Source: Roseateles noduli | Lineage (GTDB): Bacteria > Pseudomonadota > Gammaproteobacteria > Burkholderiales > Burkholderiaceae_C | Reading direction: 5' to 3' | Assembly (NCBI GenBank): GCA_002205125.1 | Contig: NIOE01000012.1 | Span: 210,327-274,326 of the forward strand | DNA length: 64,000 bases | Shown here: one piece after another, positions 8,335 to 16,103 of the stretch | Layout of the letters: each line of letters begins with the position of its first letter | Position numbering within the stretch: position 1 is the stretch's first letter | Notes under the pieces: model-generated | Seen by the model: the letters and a program-made list of their open reading frames with translations, nothing else | Told to the model about the DNA's origin: nothing | The model's database searches: none | Position numbers and translations under genes: made by a program

Positions 8335-9780
8335 ATGCCCACTCCTGCGATTCCATCGACTTCCTCGTCTTCATCGACCTCCTCGACCTCGACTGACACC
8401 ACCATGCACGCGAACGACGCCAACCCCGCCGCAGACACCGCCACCTTCCAATCGCTGATCCAGTCGTTGCCCGCGGACTTCCAATGGGGCTCCGCCACCA
8501 GCGCCGCGCAGATCGAGGGCGCCGCCCGCGAGGACGGCAAGGGCGAGTCGATCTGGGACCGCTTCTGCGCCCAGCCGGGCCGCATCAAGGACGCGTCCAA
8601 CATCGACGTGGCCTGCGATCACTACCGCCGCTATCCCGAGGACGTGAAGCTGATGAAGTGGCTGGGGCTGGACGCCTACCGCTTCTCGTTCTCGTGGCCG
8701 CGCGTGCAGCCGCTGGGCCGCGGTGCGTGGAACGAGGCCGGCTTCGCGTTCTACGACCGGCTGATCGACGAGCTGCTCGCCGCCGGCATCAAGCCCAACG
8801 CGACGCTGTATCACTGGGACCTGCCGCAGGCGCTGGACGAGTCGATCGGCGGGCTGCTGTCGCGCGACGTGGTGCCGCTGTTCGCCGAATACGCCGCCGA
8901 GATCGCGCGCCGATTCGGCGACCGGCTGTCGACCATCGCCACGCTGAACGAGCCGTGGTGCTCGGCGACGCTGGGCTACGAGACCGCGCAGTTCGCGCCT
9001 GGCCACACCAACCGCGCCGAGGCCTACCAGGTCTCGCACCACCTGCTCATGATGCACGGCGCCGCGATCCAGGCGATGCGCGCGGTGGGCTCGAAGGCGC
9101 AGCTCGGCATCGTGCTGAACCACACGCCGTCCTTCCCGGCCGACCCGCTCAGCGAGGACGACCGCCGCGCCGCCCGCATCGACGACGGCACCAACGTGCG
9201 CTGGTACATGGACCCGGTGTTCCGCGGCCAGTACCCGGCCGACATCGTCGAGCACCTAGGCGCCGACGCGCCGAAGATCCAGGACGGCGACCTCGCGCTG
9301 ATCCAGCAGCCGCTGGACTTCCTGGGCATCAACTTCTACACGCGCAGCGTGCTCAACGGGCAGCAGCAGTTCGTGACGCCGCCGGGGGAACTCGGCTTCA
9401 CCGACATGGGCTGGGAGATCTATCCGCAGGCGCTGACGCAGCATCTGCTGCGCATCACCCGTGAGTACACGCCGCCGCCCATCGTGATCACGGAGAACGG
9501 CATGGCCAACGCGGACAGCATCGTCGACGGCCGCGTGCCCGACGCAGCGCGCATCGCCTACCTGCGCGGCCACCTGGAGGCGCTGGCCCAGGCGGTGGCG
9601 CTGGGCGCCGACGTGCGCGGCTATTTCTACTGGAGCCTGCTGGACAACTTCGAGTGGAACTCGGGTTACCTCAAGCGCTTCGGGCTGTTCCACGTCGACT
9701 ACGCGTCGCAGGAGCGGCTGGCCAAGGACAGCGCGCACTGGTATCGCGACGCCATCGCGGCGTTCAAGGCCGGTCGTTGA
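8335..9780 (+). CDS. GH1 beta-glucosidase
   Basis: 481 residues from ATG 8335 (GGAAA just upstream); ATG 8404 is a possible alternative start that would remove a Ser/Thr-rich N-terminal stretch of 23 residues. The glycoside hydrolase family 1 (beta/alpha)8 barrel is complete: DFQWGSATSAAQIEG at 49-62, acid/base Glu206 in TLNEP, and nucleophile Glu387 in ITENG. The C-terminal YFYWSLLDNFEWNSGYLKRFG is the GH1 aglycone-site signature. No signal peptide is seen, so it acts in the cytoplasm, releasing glucose from imported beta-glucosides such as cellobiose. It follows the permeases by 23 bp and is probably in the same operon. Confidence 0.95.
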   Translation: MPTPAIPSTSSSSSTSSTSTDTTMHANDANPAADTATFQSLIQSLPADFQWGSATSAAQIEGAAREDGKGESIWDRFCAQPGRIKDASNIDVACDHYRRYPEDVKLMKWLGLDAYRFSFSWPRVQPLGRGAWNEAGFAFYDRLIDELLAAGIKPNATLYHWDLPQALDESIGGLLSRDVVPLFAEYAAEIARRFGDRLSTIATLNEPWCSATLGYETAQFAPGHTNRAEAYQVSHHLLMMHGAAIQAMRAVGSKAQLGIVLNHTPSFPADPLSEDDRRAARIDDGTNVRWYMDPVFRGQYPADIVEHLGADAPKIQDGDLALIQQPLDFLGINFYTRSVLNGQQQFVTPPGELGFTDMGWEIYPQALTQHLLRITREYTPPPIVITENGMANADSIVDGRVPDAARIAYLRGHLEALAQAVALGADVRGYFYWSLLDNFEWNSGYLKRFGLFHVDYASQERLAKDSAHWYRDAIAAFKAGR

Positions 9781-9956
9781 GAGTCTCCGCGCTTGACGCG
9801 TTCAAGGGCGCGTTGAGCGCGACGCGCTAAACACCGGCCGCGACGACGTCCGCCCTCGGGAGCCGATGGCGGGCTGTGGCAGCATCCGAGGCTTTTGCGG
9901 GCAGGCGACCAGCTTGCCCGGCGAAGTCCTGGAGCATCGGTGAAGGAAGAGAAGGC

Positions 9957-10955
9957 ATGAGACAAGGCGCAAAGACGGCGCCGGCGCGTTTGCTGGCGGA
10001 CGTGGGCGCGACGCATGTGCGTTTCGCCAGCCAGGGCGGCGCGGCTGATCCGTTGGAGCACGTGGCGCGGTACGTCTGCCGGGACTTCGACACGCTCTCG
10101 GACGCGATCTTCTATCACCTGCATCGCGAGGGCCTTCGGACGCCGCGCAGCTGCGCGATCGGCATCGCGACGGCGGTCACCGGCGACCACGTGCGGATGA
10201 CCAACCATCACTGGAGTTTCTCCACGCGGGCGCTGCAGTCGGCGCTCGGTGCGGAGCGGTTGCTGGTGATCAACGACTTCACCGCGCTGGCGCTCGCGTT
10301 GCCGACGATCGGACCGCAGTCGACGCGCAAGGTCGGCGGCGGCGAAGCCGTCGTCGGCGCGGCACGAGGGCTGGTCGGACCGGGAACGGGACTGGGCGTT
10401 TCGGGACTGCTGCCGTCCGAGGACGGGACCTCGATGGTCGCCGTCGGCGGAGAGGGCGGCCATGCGACGCTGTCCTCCTACGAGCCTGAGGAGCGCGTCG
10501 TGCTCGACCTGCTGCACCGCCGCTTCGGACACGTGTCGGCGGAACGCGCCGTGTCCGGGCCTGGCCTGGAAAATCTCTACACGGCGCTCGCCGAACTGCG
10601 GGGGCTCAAACTCGCGCCCGGCGAAGGCCGCAGTGCACACGCCATCACCACGGCCGCACTGGCGGGTGAGCAGTTCAGCAGTGACGTCCTCAGCATGTTC
10701 TGCGCGCTGCTCGGCGACATCGCCGGCCACGTTGCCCTCACGCTTGGCGCTCGCGGCGGGCTTTATATCGGCGGCGGCATCGTGCCTCGCCTCGGCGAAT
10801 GGTTCGATCGCAGCCCGTTCCGGACGCGCTTCGAAACCTGCGGGCGGCTGACCTCGTATCTGCGCGCCATCCCGACTTTCGTCGTCCACGAGGCGGACCA
10901 GGCGCCGCTGCTCGGCGCCAGCCGGGCGCTGGATCGGGACGTGCTGACGCACTAA
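9957..10955 (+). CDS. glk: Glucokinase
   Basis: 332 residues from ATG 9957, preceded by a purine-rich GGAAGAGAAGG. The frame is open further upstream but without conservation. It belongs to the ROK-unrelated bacterial glucokinase family (COG0837): LLADVGATHVRFASQGG (phosphate 1 region), LVINDFTALALALPTIG, LVGPGTGLGVSGLLP (ATP site), VGGEGGHATLSSYEPEE, and GGLYIGGGIVPRLGEWF. It phosphorylates glucose to glucose-6-phosphate, the natural next step after the upstream GH1 enzyme. The 176-bp gap from the GH1 stop contains CTTGACGCGTTCAAG (9792-9806), a weak dyad that could be another regulator site; I could not fix a promoter there. Confidence 0.93.
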   Translation: MRQGAKTAPARLLADVGATHVRFASQGGAADPLEHVARYVCRDFDTLSDAIFYHLHREGLRTPRSCAIGIATAVTGDHVRMTNHHWSFSTRALQSALGAERLLVINDFTALALALPTIGPQSTRKVGGGEAVVGAARGLVGPGTGLGVSGLLPSEDGTSMVAVGGEGGHATLSSYEPEERVVLDLLHRRFGHVSAERAVSGPGLENLYTALAELRGLKLAPGEGRSAHAITTAALAGEQFSSDVLSMFCALLGDIAGHVALTLGARGGLYIGGGIVPRLGEWFDRSPFRTRFETCGRLTSYLRAIPTFVVHEADQAPLLGASRALDRDVLTH

Positions 10956-10958
10956 AAG

Positions 10959-10984
10959 AAACGGCCGGGAATCCCGGCCGTTCT
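10959..10984. terminator. Bidirectional intrinsic terminator between glk and the M13 peptidase gene
   Basis: AACGGCCGG-GAATC-CCGGCCGTT forms a perfect GC-rich stem. It is flanked by an A-rich left side (TAAAAGAA) and a T-rich right side (TTCTGCTTTG), so it can terminate both converging genes. Confidence 0.85.
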
Positions 10985-11001
10985 GCTTTGCGAGGGTCCG
11001 G

Positions 11002-13023
11002 TTACCAGATCCGGATGCGATCGTCGCTGGACTTGAACATCTTGTCGCCCGGCTTGGTCTTGAAGGCCTCGTGGAAGCCGTCATGGTTGACGGCGGCACC
11101 GTTGGCCCGGAACTCCGGCGGCGAGTGCGGATCGATGGTCAGCAGCTGCAGCTTGCGCTCGTCGCGCGCCTTCTCGCGCCACGCCTGCGACCAGCCCATG
11201 AAGAAGCGCTGCTCGCCCGTGTAGCCGTCGATCACCGGCGCCGGCTTGCCGCCCAGCGAGCGCAGATACGCCTTGTACGCGATCTGCAGGCCGGACAGGT
11301 CGGCGATGTTCTCGCCCAGCGTCAGCTTGCCGTTCAGGTGCTTGCCGGCGATGGGCTCATAGCCCTCGTACTGGGCGACCAGCCTGTTGCCGATGGCGTC
11401 GAAGGCCTTGCGGTCGTCGTCGGTCCACCAGTTGCGCAGCTTGCCGTCCCCGTCGAACTGGCTGCCCTGGTCGTCGAAGCCGTGGCTGATCTCATGCCCG
11501 ATGACCGCGCCGATGGCGCCGTAGTTCACCGCGTCGTCCGCCTTCGTGTTGTAGAAGGGCGGCTGCAGGATGGCGGCCGGGAAGACGATCTCGTTGAGCG
11601 TCGGGTTGTAGTACGCATTGACGGTCTGCGGCGTCATCAGCCACTCGCGGCGATCGACGGGCTTGCTGGCCTTGGCAGCCTGCCGCTTCCACTCGAAGAC
11701 CGAGGCGCGCAGGTTGTTGCCCACCGGATCGCCGGCCTTCACCTCCAGCGCGCCGTAGTCGCGCCAGACGTCGGGGTAGCCGATCTTCACCATGTACTTC
11801 GACAGCTTGTCCTGCGCCTGCGCCTTCGTCGCCGGCGTCATCCAGCTCAGCTTGTCGATGGATTCCTTGTACGAGGCCAGCAGGTTGTTGACCAGCTGCA
11901 CCATGCGCGCCTTGTCGGCGGCCGGGAAGTGGCGCTTGACGTAGACCTCGCCGACGGCCTCGCCCAGCGCGCCGTTGACGTTGCCCACGGCCTGCTGCCA
12001 ACGCGGCAGCTGGCTCTTCGCGCCGGTCAGCGCCGCGCCGTGGAAGGCGAAGTGCGCGTCGCGGTAGACCTTGGGCAGCGTCGAGGCGTTGGCGTCGAGG
12101 GTGCGGAAGGTCAGGTAGAGCTTGAGGTCGTCGAGCGGAGCCTCGCCCAGGATCTTCGCGGCGCCGGCCAGGTAGCTGGGCTGCGAGGCCGAGAGCTTGT
12201 CCAGGCCCGGCAGCGAGGCGGCGGTGAAGAAGGCGTTCCAGTCGAAGCCCGGCGCCTTCTGCGCCAGCTCGGCGGGCGTCATCGGGTTGTAGGTCTTCTG
12301 CGGATCGCGCAGCTCGACCTTGTCCCACTGCACCTGGGCCAGTCGCTCCTCGAGCGCCAGCACGCGCTGCGCGCTGCCGGCCGGATCGGCGATGCCGGCG
12401 GCCTTCGCGAGCGTCTGCAGGTAGTCGACGTAGGCGCCGCGGGCCTTGCCCAGGCGCTCGTCGTCCTTCTTCAGGTAGTAGTCGCGGTCCGGCAGGCCCA
12501 GGCCGCCCTGCCAGGTCTGCAGGCGGTTGATGGTGGGATCCTGGTAGTCGGCCTCGATGCCCAGCGGCACCGGCAGGTCGACGACGCCGGTCTGCGCGCC
12601 CAGCCAGGTGGCCAGCTGCTCGCGCGTCTGGATCGCGGCGATGCTGTCCAGCAGCGGCTTGACCGGGGCCAGTCCGGCCTTGTCGATCGCCGCCGTGTTC
12701 ATGTAGGCGGCGTAGTAGTCGCCGATCTTCTGCTCGACGGTGCCGCCCTTGGCCTTCTTCTTGGAGAGGTCCTCGATGATGGCGCGCGCCCGCTTGTCGG
12801 ACAGGTCCGCCAGCAGATGGAAGGCGCCGTAGGAGGACTTGTCGGCGGGGATCTCGGTGGTCGAGAGCCAGTGGCCGTTGGCGGCGCGGAAGAGGTCGTC
12901 CTGCGGCCGGACCGACTTGTCGTAGCCCTTGAGGTCGAGACCCGATTGCGGCGGTGCCGCCAGGGCGAAGCCGCCCAGCTGCATCAGCAGGGCGAGGGTG
13001 GTGAGGCGGAGGGCAGTCTTCAT
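11002..13023 (-). CDS. M13-family metallopeptidase (neprilysin/endothelin-converting-enzyme type)
   Basis: 673 residues with a cleavable signal peptide (ALLMQLGGFALAAPP), so it is probably periplasmic. The zinc site is VIGHEISHGFDDQG with His510, Glu511 and His514. The third ligand region is ENIADLSGL about 60 residues later. The N-terminal M13 helical domain begins with the typical VRPQDDLFRAANGHWLSTTEIPADKSSYG. The C-terminus ends DKMFKSSDDRIRIW, matching the family C-terminal tryptophan. It would degrade peptides; the natural substrate is unknown. It appears monocistronic. Confidence 0.95.
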   Translation of the reverse strand: MKTALRLTTLALLMQLGGFALAAPPQSGLDLKGYDKSVRPQDDLFRAANGHWLSTTEIPADKSSYGAFHLLADLSDKRARAIIEDLSKKKAKGGTVEQKIGDYYAAYMNTAAIDKAGLAPVKPLLDSIAAIQTREQLATWLGAQTGVVDLPVPLGIEADYQDPTINRLQTWQGGLGLPDRDYYLKKDDERLGKARGAYVDYLQTLAKAAGIADPAGSAQRVLALEERLAQVQWDKVELRDPQKTYNPMTPAELAQKAPGFDWNAFFTAASLPGLDKLSASQPSYLAGAAKILGEAPLDDLKLYLTFRTLDANASTLPKVYRDAHFAFHGAALTGAKSQLPRWQQAVGNVNGALGEAVGEVYVKRHFPAADKARMVQLVNNLLASYKESIDKLSWMTPATKAQAQDKLSKYMVKIGYPDVWRDYGALEVKAGDPVGNNLRASVFEWKRQAAKASKPVDRREWLMTPQTVNAYYNPTLNEIVFPAAILQPPFYNTKADDAVNYGAIGAVIGHEISHGFDDQGSQFDGDGKLRNWWTDDDRKAFDAIGNRLVAQYEGYEPIAGKHLNGKLTLGENIADLSGLQIAYKAYLRSLGGKPAPVIDGYTGEQRFFMGWSQAWREKARDERKLQLLTIDPHSPPEFRANGAAVNHDGFHEAFKTKPGDKMFKSSDDRIRIW

Positions 13024-13158
13024 CGCAAGCAGCTCTTGAGCGCGGGCCGGGCCCGACGAGGCCGCCAGCCTATGCCAGAAGACAGGCCCATGACAAAAGG
13101 CATGAGCCCGCCTGTGGCGCCCGCCGCACCGGGACTTTCCAGCTTGCCGCGAGGCGGA

Positions 13159-14121
13159 TCAAGTGGCTGGGCAGCGCCCGCCGATGCTCGCCGGCGCCCC
13201 GGCCTTTACCTCCGCTTTACCGGAGGATGCGGGCGATCGCGTGCTCAACGTCAGCGCCGCGATGACGAGCGCCGCACCGATCCACTCCTGCATCGCCGGA
13301 TGCTGACCCAGCGCGACGCTCATCAGCAGTGCGGACACCGGCACCCCGTTCAGGAACAGCGTCCCCCGGGACGCACCCAGCTGACGCACGCCGAAGTTGA
13401 AGGCGACGACTGCCGCGACCGTCGGTACGGCAGCGATGTAGACGAGGTGCGGCACGACGGGCGTGACGTCGGTCCATGCAGGCGCGGCGATCCAGCCGCC
13501 GGCCGTCGCGACGAGAGCGAACGCCACCTGCCACGGCAGCGCCGCGATGGCGGTCAGGCCGGTGTATTCGAGCGGGCTGAGGTCCGGCACCTTCGCCGCG
13601 CCGCGCGTGTAGAGCACCCAGCCGACGGTGCCCAGCAGGGTCAGCGCGTCGCCCAGCAGCATGTGCGGCGGGCCGTCCGTGCGGCCGAGCACGCCGGAGA
13701 CGAGGACGACGCCGCTCAGCGCCAGCACCGCCGCGCCGGCCACGGCGATCCCCGGCCGCTGGCCGTCGAGCAGCCAGCGCAGCAGGATCGTTGTCATCGG
13801 CATCGTCGCCATCAGCACCGCGCCGTGCGAGGGCAGCGAGAGCTTCAGCCCTTCCAGCACCAGGATGCCGAAGAAGCCGTAGCCCAGCACCCCGTAGCGC
13901 GTCAGCGTGCCCCAATGGGCGCGGAGCTTGGTCCAGGGCCGTTGGCCGAAGAAGGCGACCAGCAGCGTCATGTCGACGCCCGCCAGCAGATAGCGCAGCG
14001 CCGTGAACCAGATCGGATCGAGGCGGCTCAGCACCGGCTTGCCGACGAGGAACAGGCTGCCCCACGAGACGGCCGCGAACAGCATGGCGACGGTGGCGGC
14101 ATAGGGATTGGAGAGGCTCAT
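13159..14121 (-). CDS. DMT-superfamily EamA transporter
   Basis: 320 residues with about ten predicted membrane helices in two EamA repeats: VAMLFAAVSWGSLFLVGKPVLSRLDPIWFTALRYLLAG in the first half, and VAFNFGVRQLGASRGTLFLNGVPVSALLMSVALGQ in the second. Members export amino acids, metabolites or other small molecules; the substrate cannot be told here. It is divergent from a LysR-family gene, and a LysR dyad lies in the shared intergenic region, so the LysR protein probably controls it. Confidence 0.9.
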   Translation of the reverse strand: MSLSNPYAATVAMLFAAVSWGSLFLVGKPVLSRLDPIWFTALRYLLAGVDMTLLVAFFGQRPWTKLRAHWGTLTRYGVLGYGFFGILVLEGLKLSLPSHGAVLMATMPMTTILLRWLLDGQRPGIAVAGAAVLALSGVVLVSGVLGRTDGPPHMLLGDALTLLGTVGWVLYTRGAAKVPDLSPLEYTGLTAIAALPWQVAFALVATAGGWIAAPAWTDVTPVVPHLVYIAAVPTVAAVVAFNFGVRQLGASRGTLFLNGVPVSALLMSVALGQHPAMQEWIGAALVIAALTLSTRSPASSGKAEVKAGAPASIGGRCPAT

Positions 14122-14204
14122 GGCGGCCTTCGCTTTCGCAGGACTTCGATGGAACGGAAGTCTGGGCGCCGTCCTCCGCGCGGTCCATGCGCATCTTTGG
14201 AACA

Positions 14205-14227
14205 GGCGTTTTGAGAATCTGAACGCC
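14205..14227. promoter_or_regulatory. LysR box (T-N11-A dyad) between the EamA and lysR genes
   Basis: GGCGTT, eleven bases, AACGCC: a perfect 6-bp inverted repeat with exact T-N11-A spacing, the classic LysR-type recognition site. Outer TTGG (14197-14200) and CCAA (14231-14234) extend the symmetry. It lies 33 bp before the lysR start and 84 bp before the EamA start. Confidence 0.75.
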
Positions 14228-14259
14228 GATCCAACGGCGGCTTGTCAGAATCCGGACCC

Positions 14260-15138
14260 ATGGAGCTGTACCAGCTGAAGAGTTTTCTGGCCGTCGTCGC
14301 CGAACGGAACCTGACCCGCGCGGCGGAGAAGGTGTTCACGTCCGTGCCCGCCGTCAGCGCGCAGATCAAGGCGCTGGAGGAGGAACTCGGCGTGCAGCTG
14401 TTCGAGCGCAGCTCGCGCGGCATGACGCTGACGTCCGCCGGAGAGAAGCTCGCCGAGGAAGCCCGCCGCACCCTTGAGGCCGCACAGCGCCTGCGGCACG
14501 CCGCCGCGCAGATCCGCGGCGACGTGCAAGGCGTGCTGCGCATGGGGACGGTCAGCGATCCGATCTCGCTGCGTCTGGGCGATGTGCTGGTGAAACTGGC
14601 GGAGCGGCATCCCGGCATCGGCCTGCAGCTGATGCAACGCCTGTCGCTGCAGAGCGTCGAAGCCCTGCGTCGCGGCGAGGTCGACTGCGCCTACGTCCTC
14701 CACGACAACGAGACCGCGGAGGGTCTCATCGTCAATCGGCTGCGGCGGATGGAACTGGCGATCGCGGTGCCGCGCCGTTTCGCCGACCGCGAGTGGCCGG
14801 TGTCGCGGGATGCGCTGCTGTCGCTGCCCTGGATCGGCACGCCGGTGGTCTGCGGGCTGCGCGCCGCGGCCGAGCGACTGTTCCAGAGCGCCGGCCGCGA
14901 GCCGCCGCACAGCCTGATGGCCGAAACCGAGGCCGCCGTGCGCGGCATGGTGGCGAGCGGCCTCGGGGCCGCGATCCTCCGGCTCGACCAGGCGCAGGCC
15001 GCCGTCGATGCCGGGGAGCTGCGGATCTGGCCGCACTGGCAGGACGAGACCTGGCTGTGCTGGCTGCAGAAGGAAGGTCCCGAGGAACACGCGCTGACTG
15101 CCGTGCGGGAGCTGGTCGAGGAAGTCTGGCGGGACTGA
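14260..15138 (+). CDS. LysR-family transcriptional regulator
   Basis: 292 residues. ATG 14260 gives the classic N-terminus MELYQLKSFLAVVAERNLT; an in-frame TTG six codons upstream is less likely. The winged HTH occupies residues 1-60 (RAAEKVFTSVPAVSAQIKALEEELGVQLFER). The C-terminal type-2 periplasmic-binding effector domain starts near residue 90 (LRMGTVSDPISLRLGDVLVKL). It probably binds the dyad just upstream, controlling itself and the divergent exporter. The inducing ligand is unknown. Confidence 0.93.
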   Translation: MELYQLKSFLAVVAERNLTRAAEKVFTSVPAVSAQIKALEEELGVQLFERSSRGMTLTSAGEKLAEEARRTLEAAQRLRHAAAQIRGDVQGVLRMGTVSDPISLRLGDVLVKLAERHPGIGLQLMQRLSLQSVEALRRGEVDCAYVLHDNETAEGLIVNRLRRMELAIAVPRRFADREWPVSRDALLSLPWIGTPVVCGLRAAAERLFQSAGREPPHSLMAETEAAVRGMVASGLGAAILRLDQAQAAVDAGELRIWPHWQDETWLCWLQKEGPEEHALTAVRELVEEVWRD

Positions 15139-15190
15139 GCCGGCCAGTCGCGGACCGACCTCCGGACTGAAGGCCGCCGTCGGATTCTTT

Positions 15191-15218
15191 TTCGACCGAC
15201 CGGTCGGGCTGCGATACT
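15191..15218 (+). promoter_or_regulatory. Promoter with TetR-type palindromic operator upstream of the beta-oxidation genes
   Basis: CCGACCGGTCGG (15196-15207) is a perfect 12-bp palindrome between a possible -35 (TTCGAC, 15191-15196) and -10 (GATACT, 15213-15218). Such GC-rich palindromes are common operators of TetR-family regulators of acyl-CoA metabolism. No TetR gene is in the window, so the regulator would be elsewhere; that link is inference. Confidence 0.55.
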
Positions 15219-15244
15219 CCGGCGATCACAACGGAGACTGCATC

Positions 15245-16045
15245 GTGGAGACCCTGCAGATATCGACCGACGCGCGTGGCGTGGCCCGCGTGACGATGAA
15301 CCGGCCCGAGGTGTTCAACGCCTTTGACGAAGCCATGATCGCCGCCCTCGATGCCGCCTTCGAGCGGCTCGGGCAGGACCCGGCGGTGCGCATCGTCGTG
15401 CTGGAAGGCGCCGGCAAGGCCTTCAGCGCTGGGGCTGATCTCCAATGGATGAAACGCGCGTCCGAAGCGACGCAAGAGTGGAACGCCGAGGACGCGCGCC
15501 GCTTCGCCGGCATGCTCGACCGGATCGCGCGCTGCCCGAAACCGACGATCGCCAAGGTCCACGGCGTGGCCCTGGGCGGCGGCGTTGGCCTGACGCTGGC
15601 CTGCGACATCGCCGTCGCCGCAGCCGGCGCGCAGTTCGCGGTCAGCGAGGCCCGCTTCGGCATCCTGCCGTCGGTGATCGGCCCCTACGTGATCAACGCG
15701 GTCGGGCCGCGTGAGGCGCGCCGGCTCGCGCTGACCGCCAGCCGCATTCCGGCCGCCGAGGCGCTGCGGATCGGCATGCTGCATGAGGTCGTCGAGAGCG
15801 ACGCGGCCGGCGGCCTCGACGGCGCCGTCGAACGCTGGATCGGGGAGCTGCTGATGAACGGTCCGCAGGCCCAGGCGGAGATCAAGACGCTGTTCGCGCA
15901 GCTCGAGGTCGGCCCGGTGACCGATGAGGTCCGCGAAGTGACTGCGCAGACCATCGCCCGCGTGCGCATGGGCGCGGAGGCGAAGGAGGGCTTTGCCGCT
16001 TTCCTCGGCAAGCGGCCTGCGACCTGGGTGCCGCGCCCAGATTGA
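15245..16045 (+). CDS. Enoyl-CoA hydratase/isomerase family protein, methylglutaconyl-CoA-hydratase-like
   Basis: 266 residues from a GTG at 15245 with GGAGA eight bases upstream. It has the crotonase fold: ARVTMNRPEVFNAFDEAMIAAL at the N-terminus, oxyanion-hole segments SAGADLQWMKRAS and VALGGGVGLTLACDIAV, and SEARFGILPSVIGPYV carrying the catalytic glutamate region. The ADLxWM and SEARxGxLPxVIxPYV patterns resemble LiuC/AtuE-type hydratases more than FadB, but I cannot settle the substrate. The gene is 58 bp upstream of a 3-hydroxyacyl-CoA dehydrogenase gene, so the two probably catalyse successive hydration and oxidation steps on one acyl-CoA. Confidence 0.87.
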   Translation: METLQISTDARGVARVTMNRPEVFNAFDEAMIAALDAAFERLGQDPAVRIVVLEGAGKAFSAGADLQWMKRASEATQEWNAEDARRFAGMLDRIARCPKPTIAKVHGVALGGGVGLTLACDIAVAAAGAQFAVSEARFGILPSVIGPYVINAVGPREARRLALTASRIPAAEALRIGMLHEVVESDAAGGLDGAVERWIGELLMNGPQAQAEIKTLFAQLEVGPVTDEVREVTAQTIARVRMGAEAKEGFAAFLGKRPATWVPRPD

Positions 16046-16103
16046 CCAGCACCGGAACTGGAACCGGTACGAAAACCGGAACGCGAAGCATACGGAGACA
16101 GCA

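Noticed and set aside
9792..9806. CTTGACGCGTTCAAG as a second LacI operator before glk
   Set aside because: The dyad is imperfect and differs from the two operators at 2574-2611; it may be chance in GC-rich DNA, so I only mention it with glk.
11071..14214. An open frame of over 1000 codons on the plus strand opposite the M13 peptidase and EamA genes
   Set aside because: It crosses two real genes and a terminator-free gap, with Arg/Gln/Leu-rich nonsense composition. The minus-strand genes have intact catalytic and membrane motifs.
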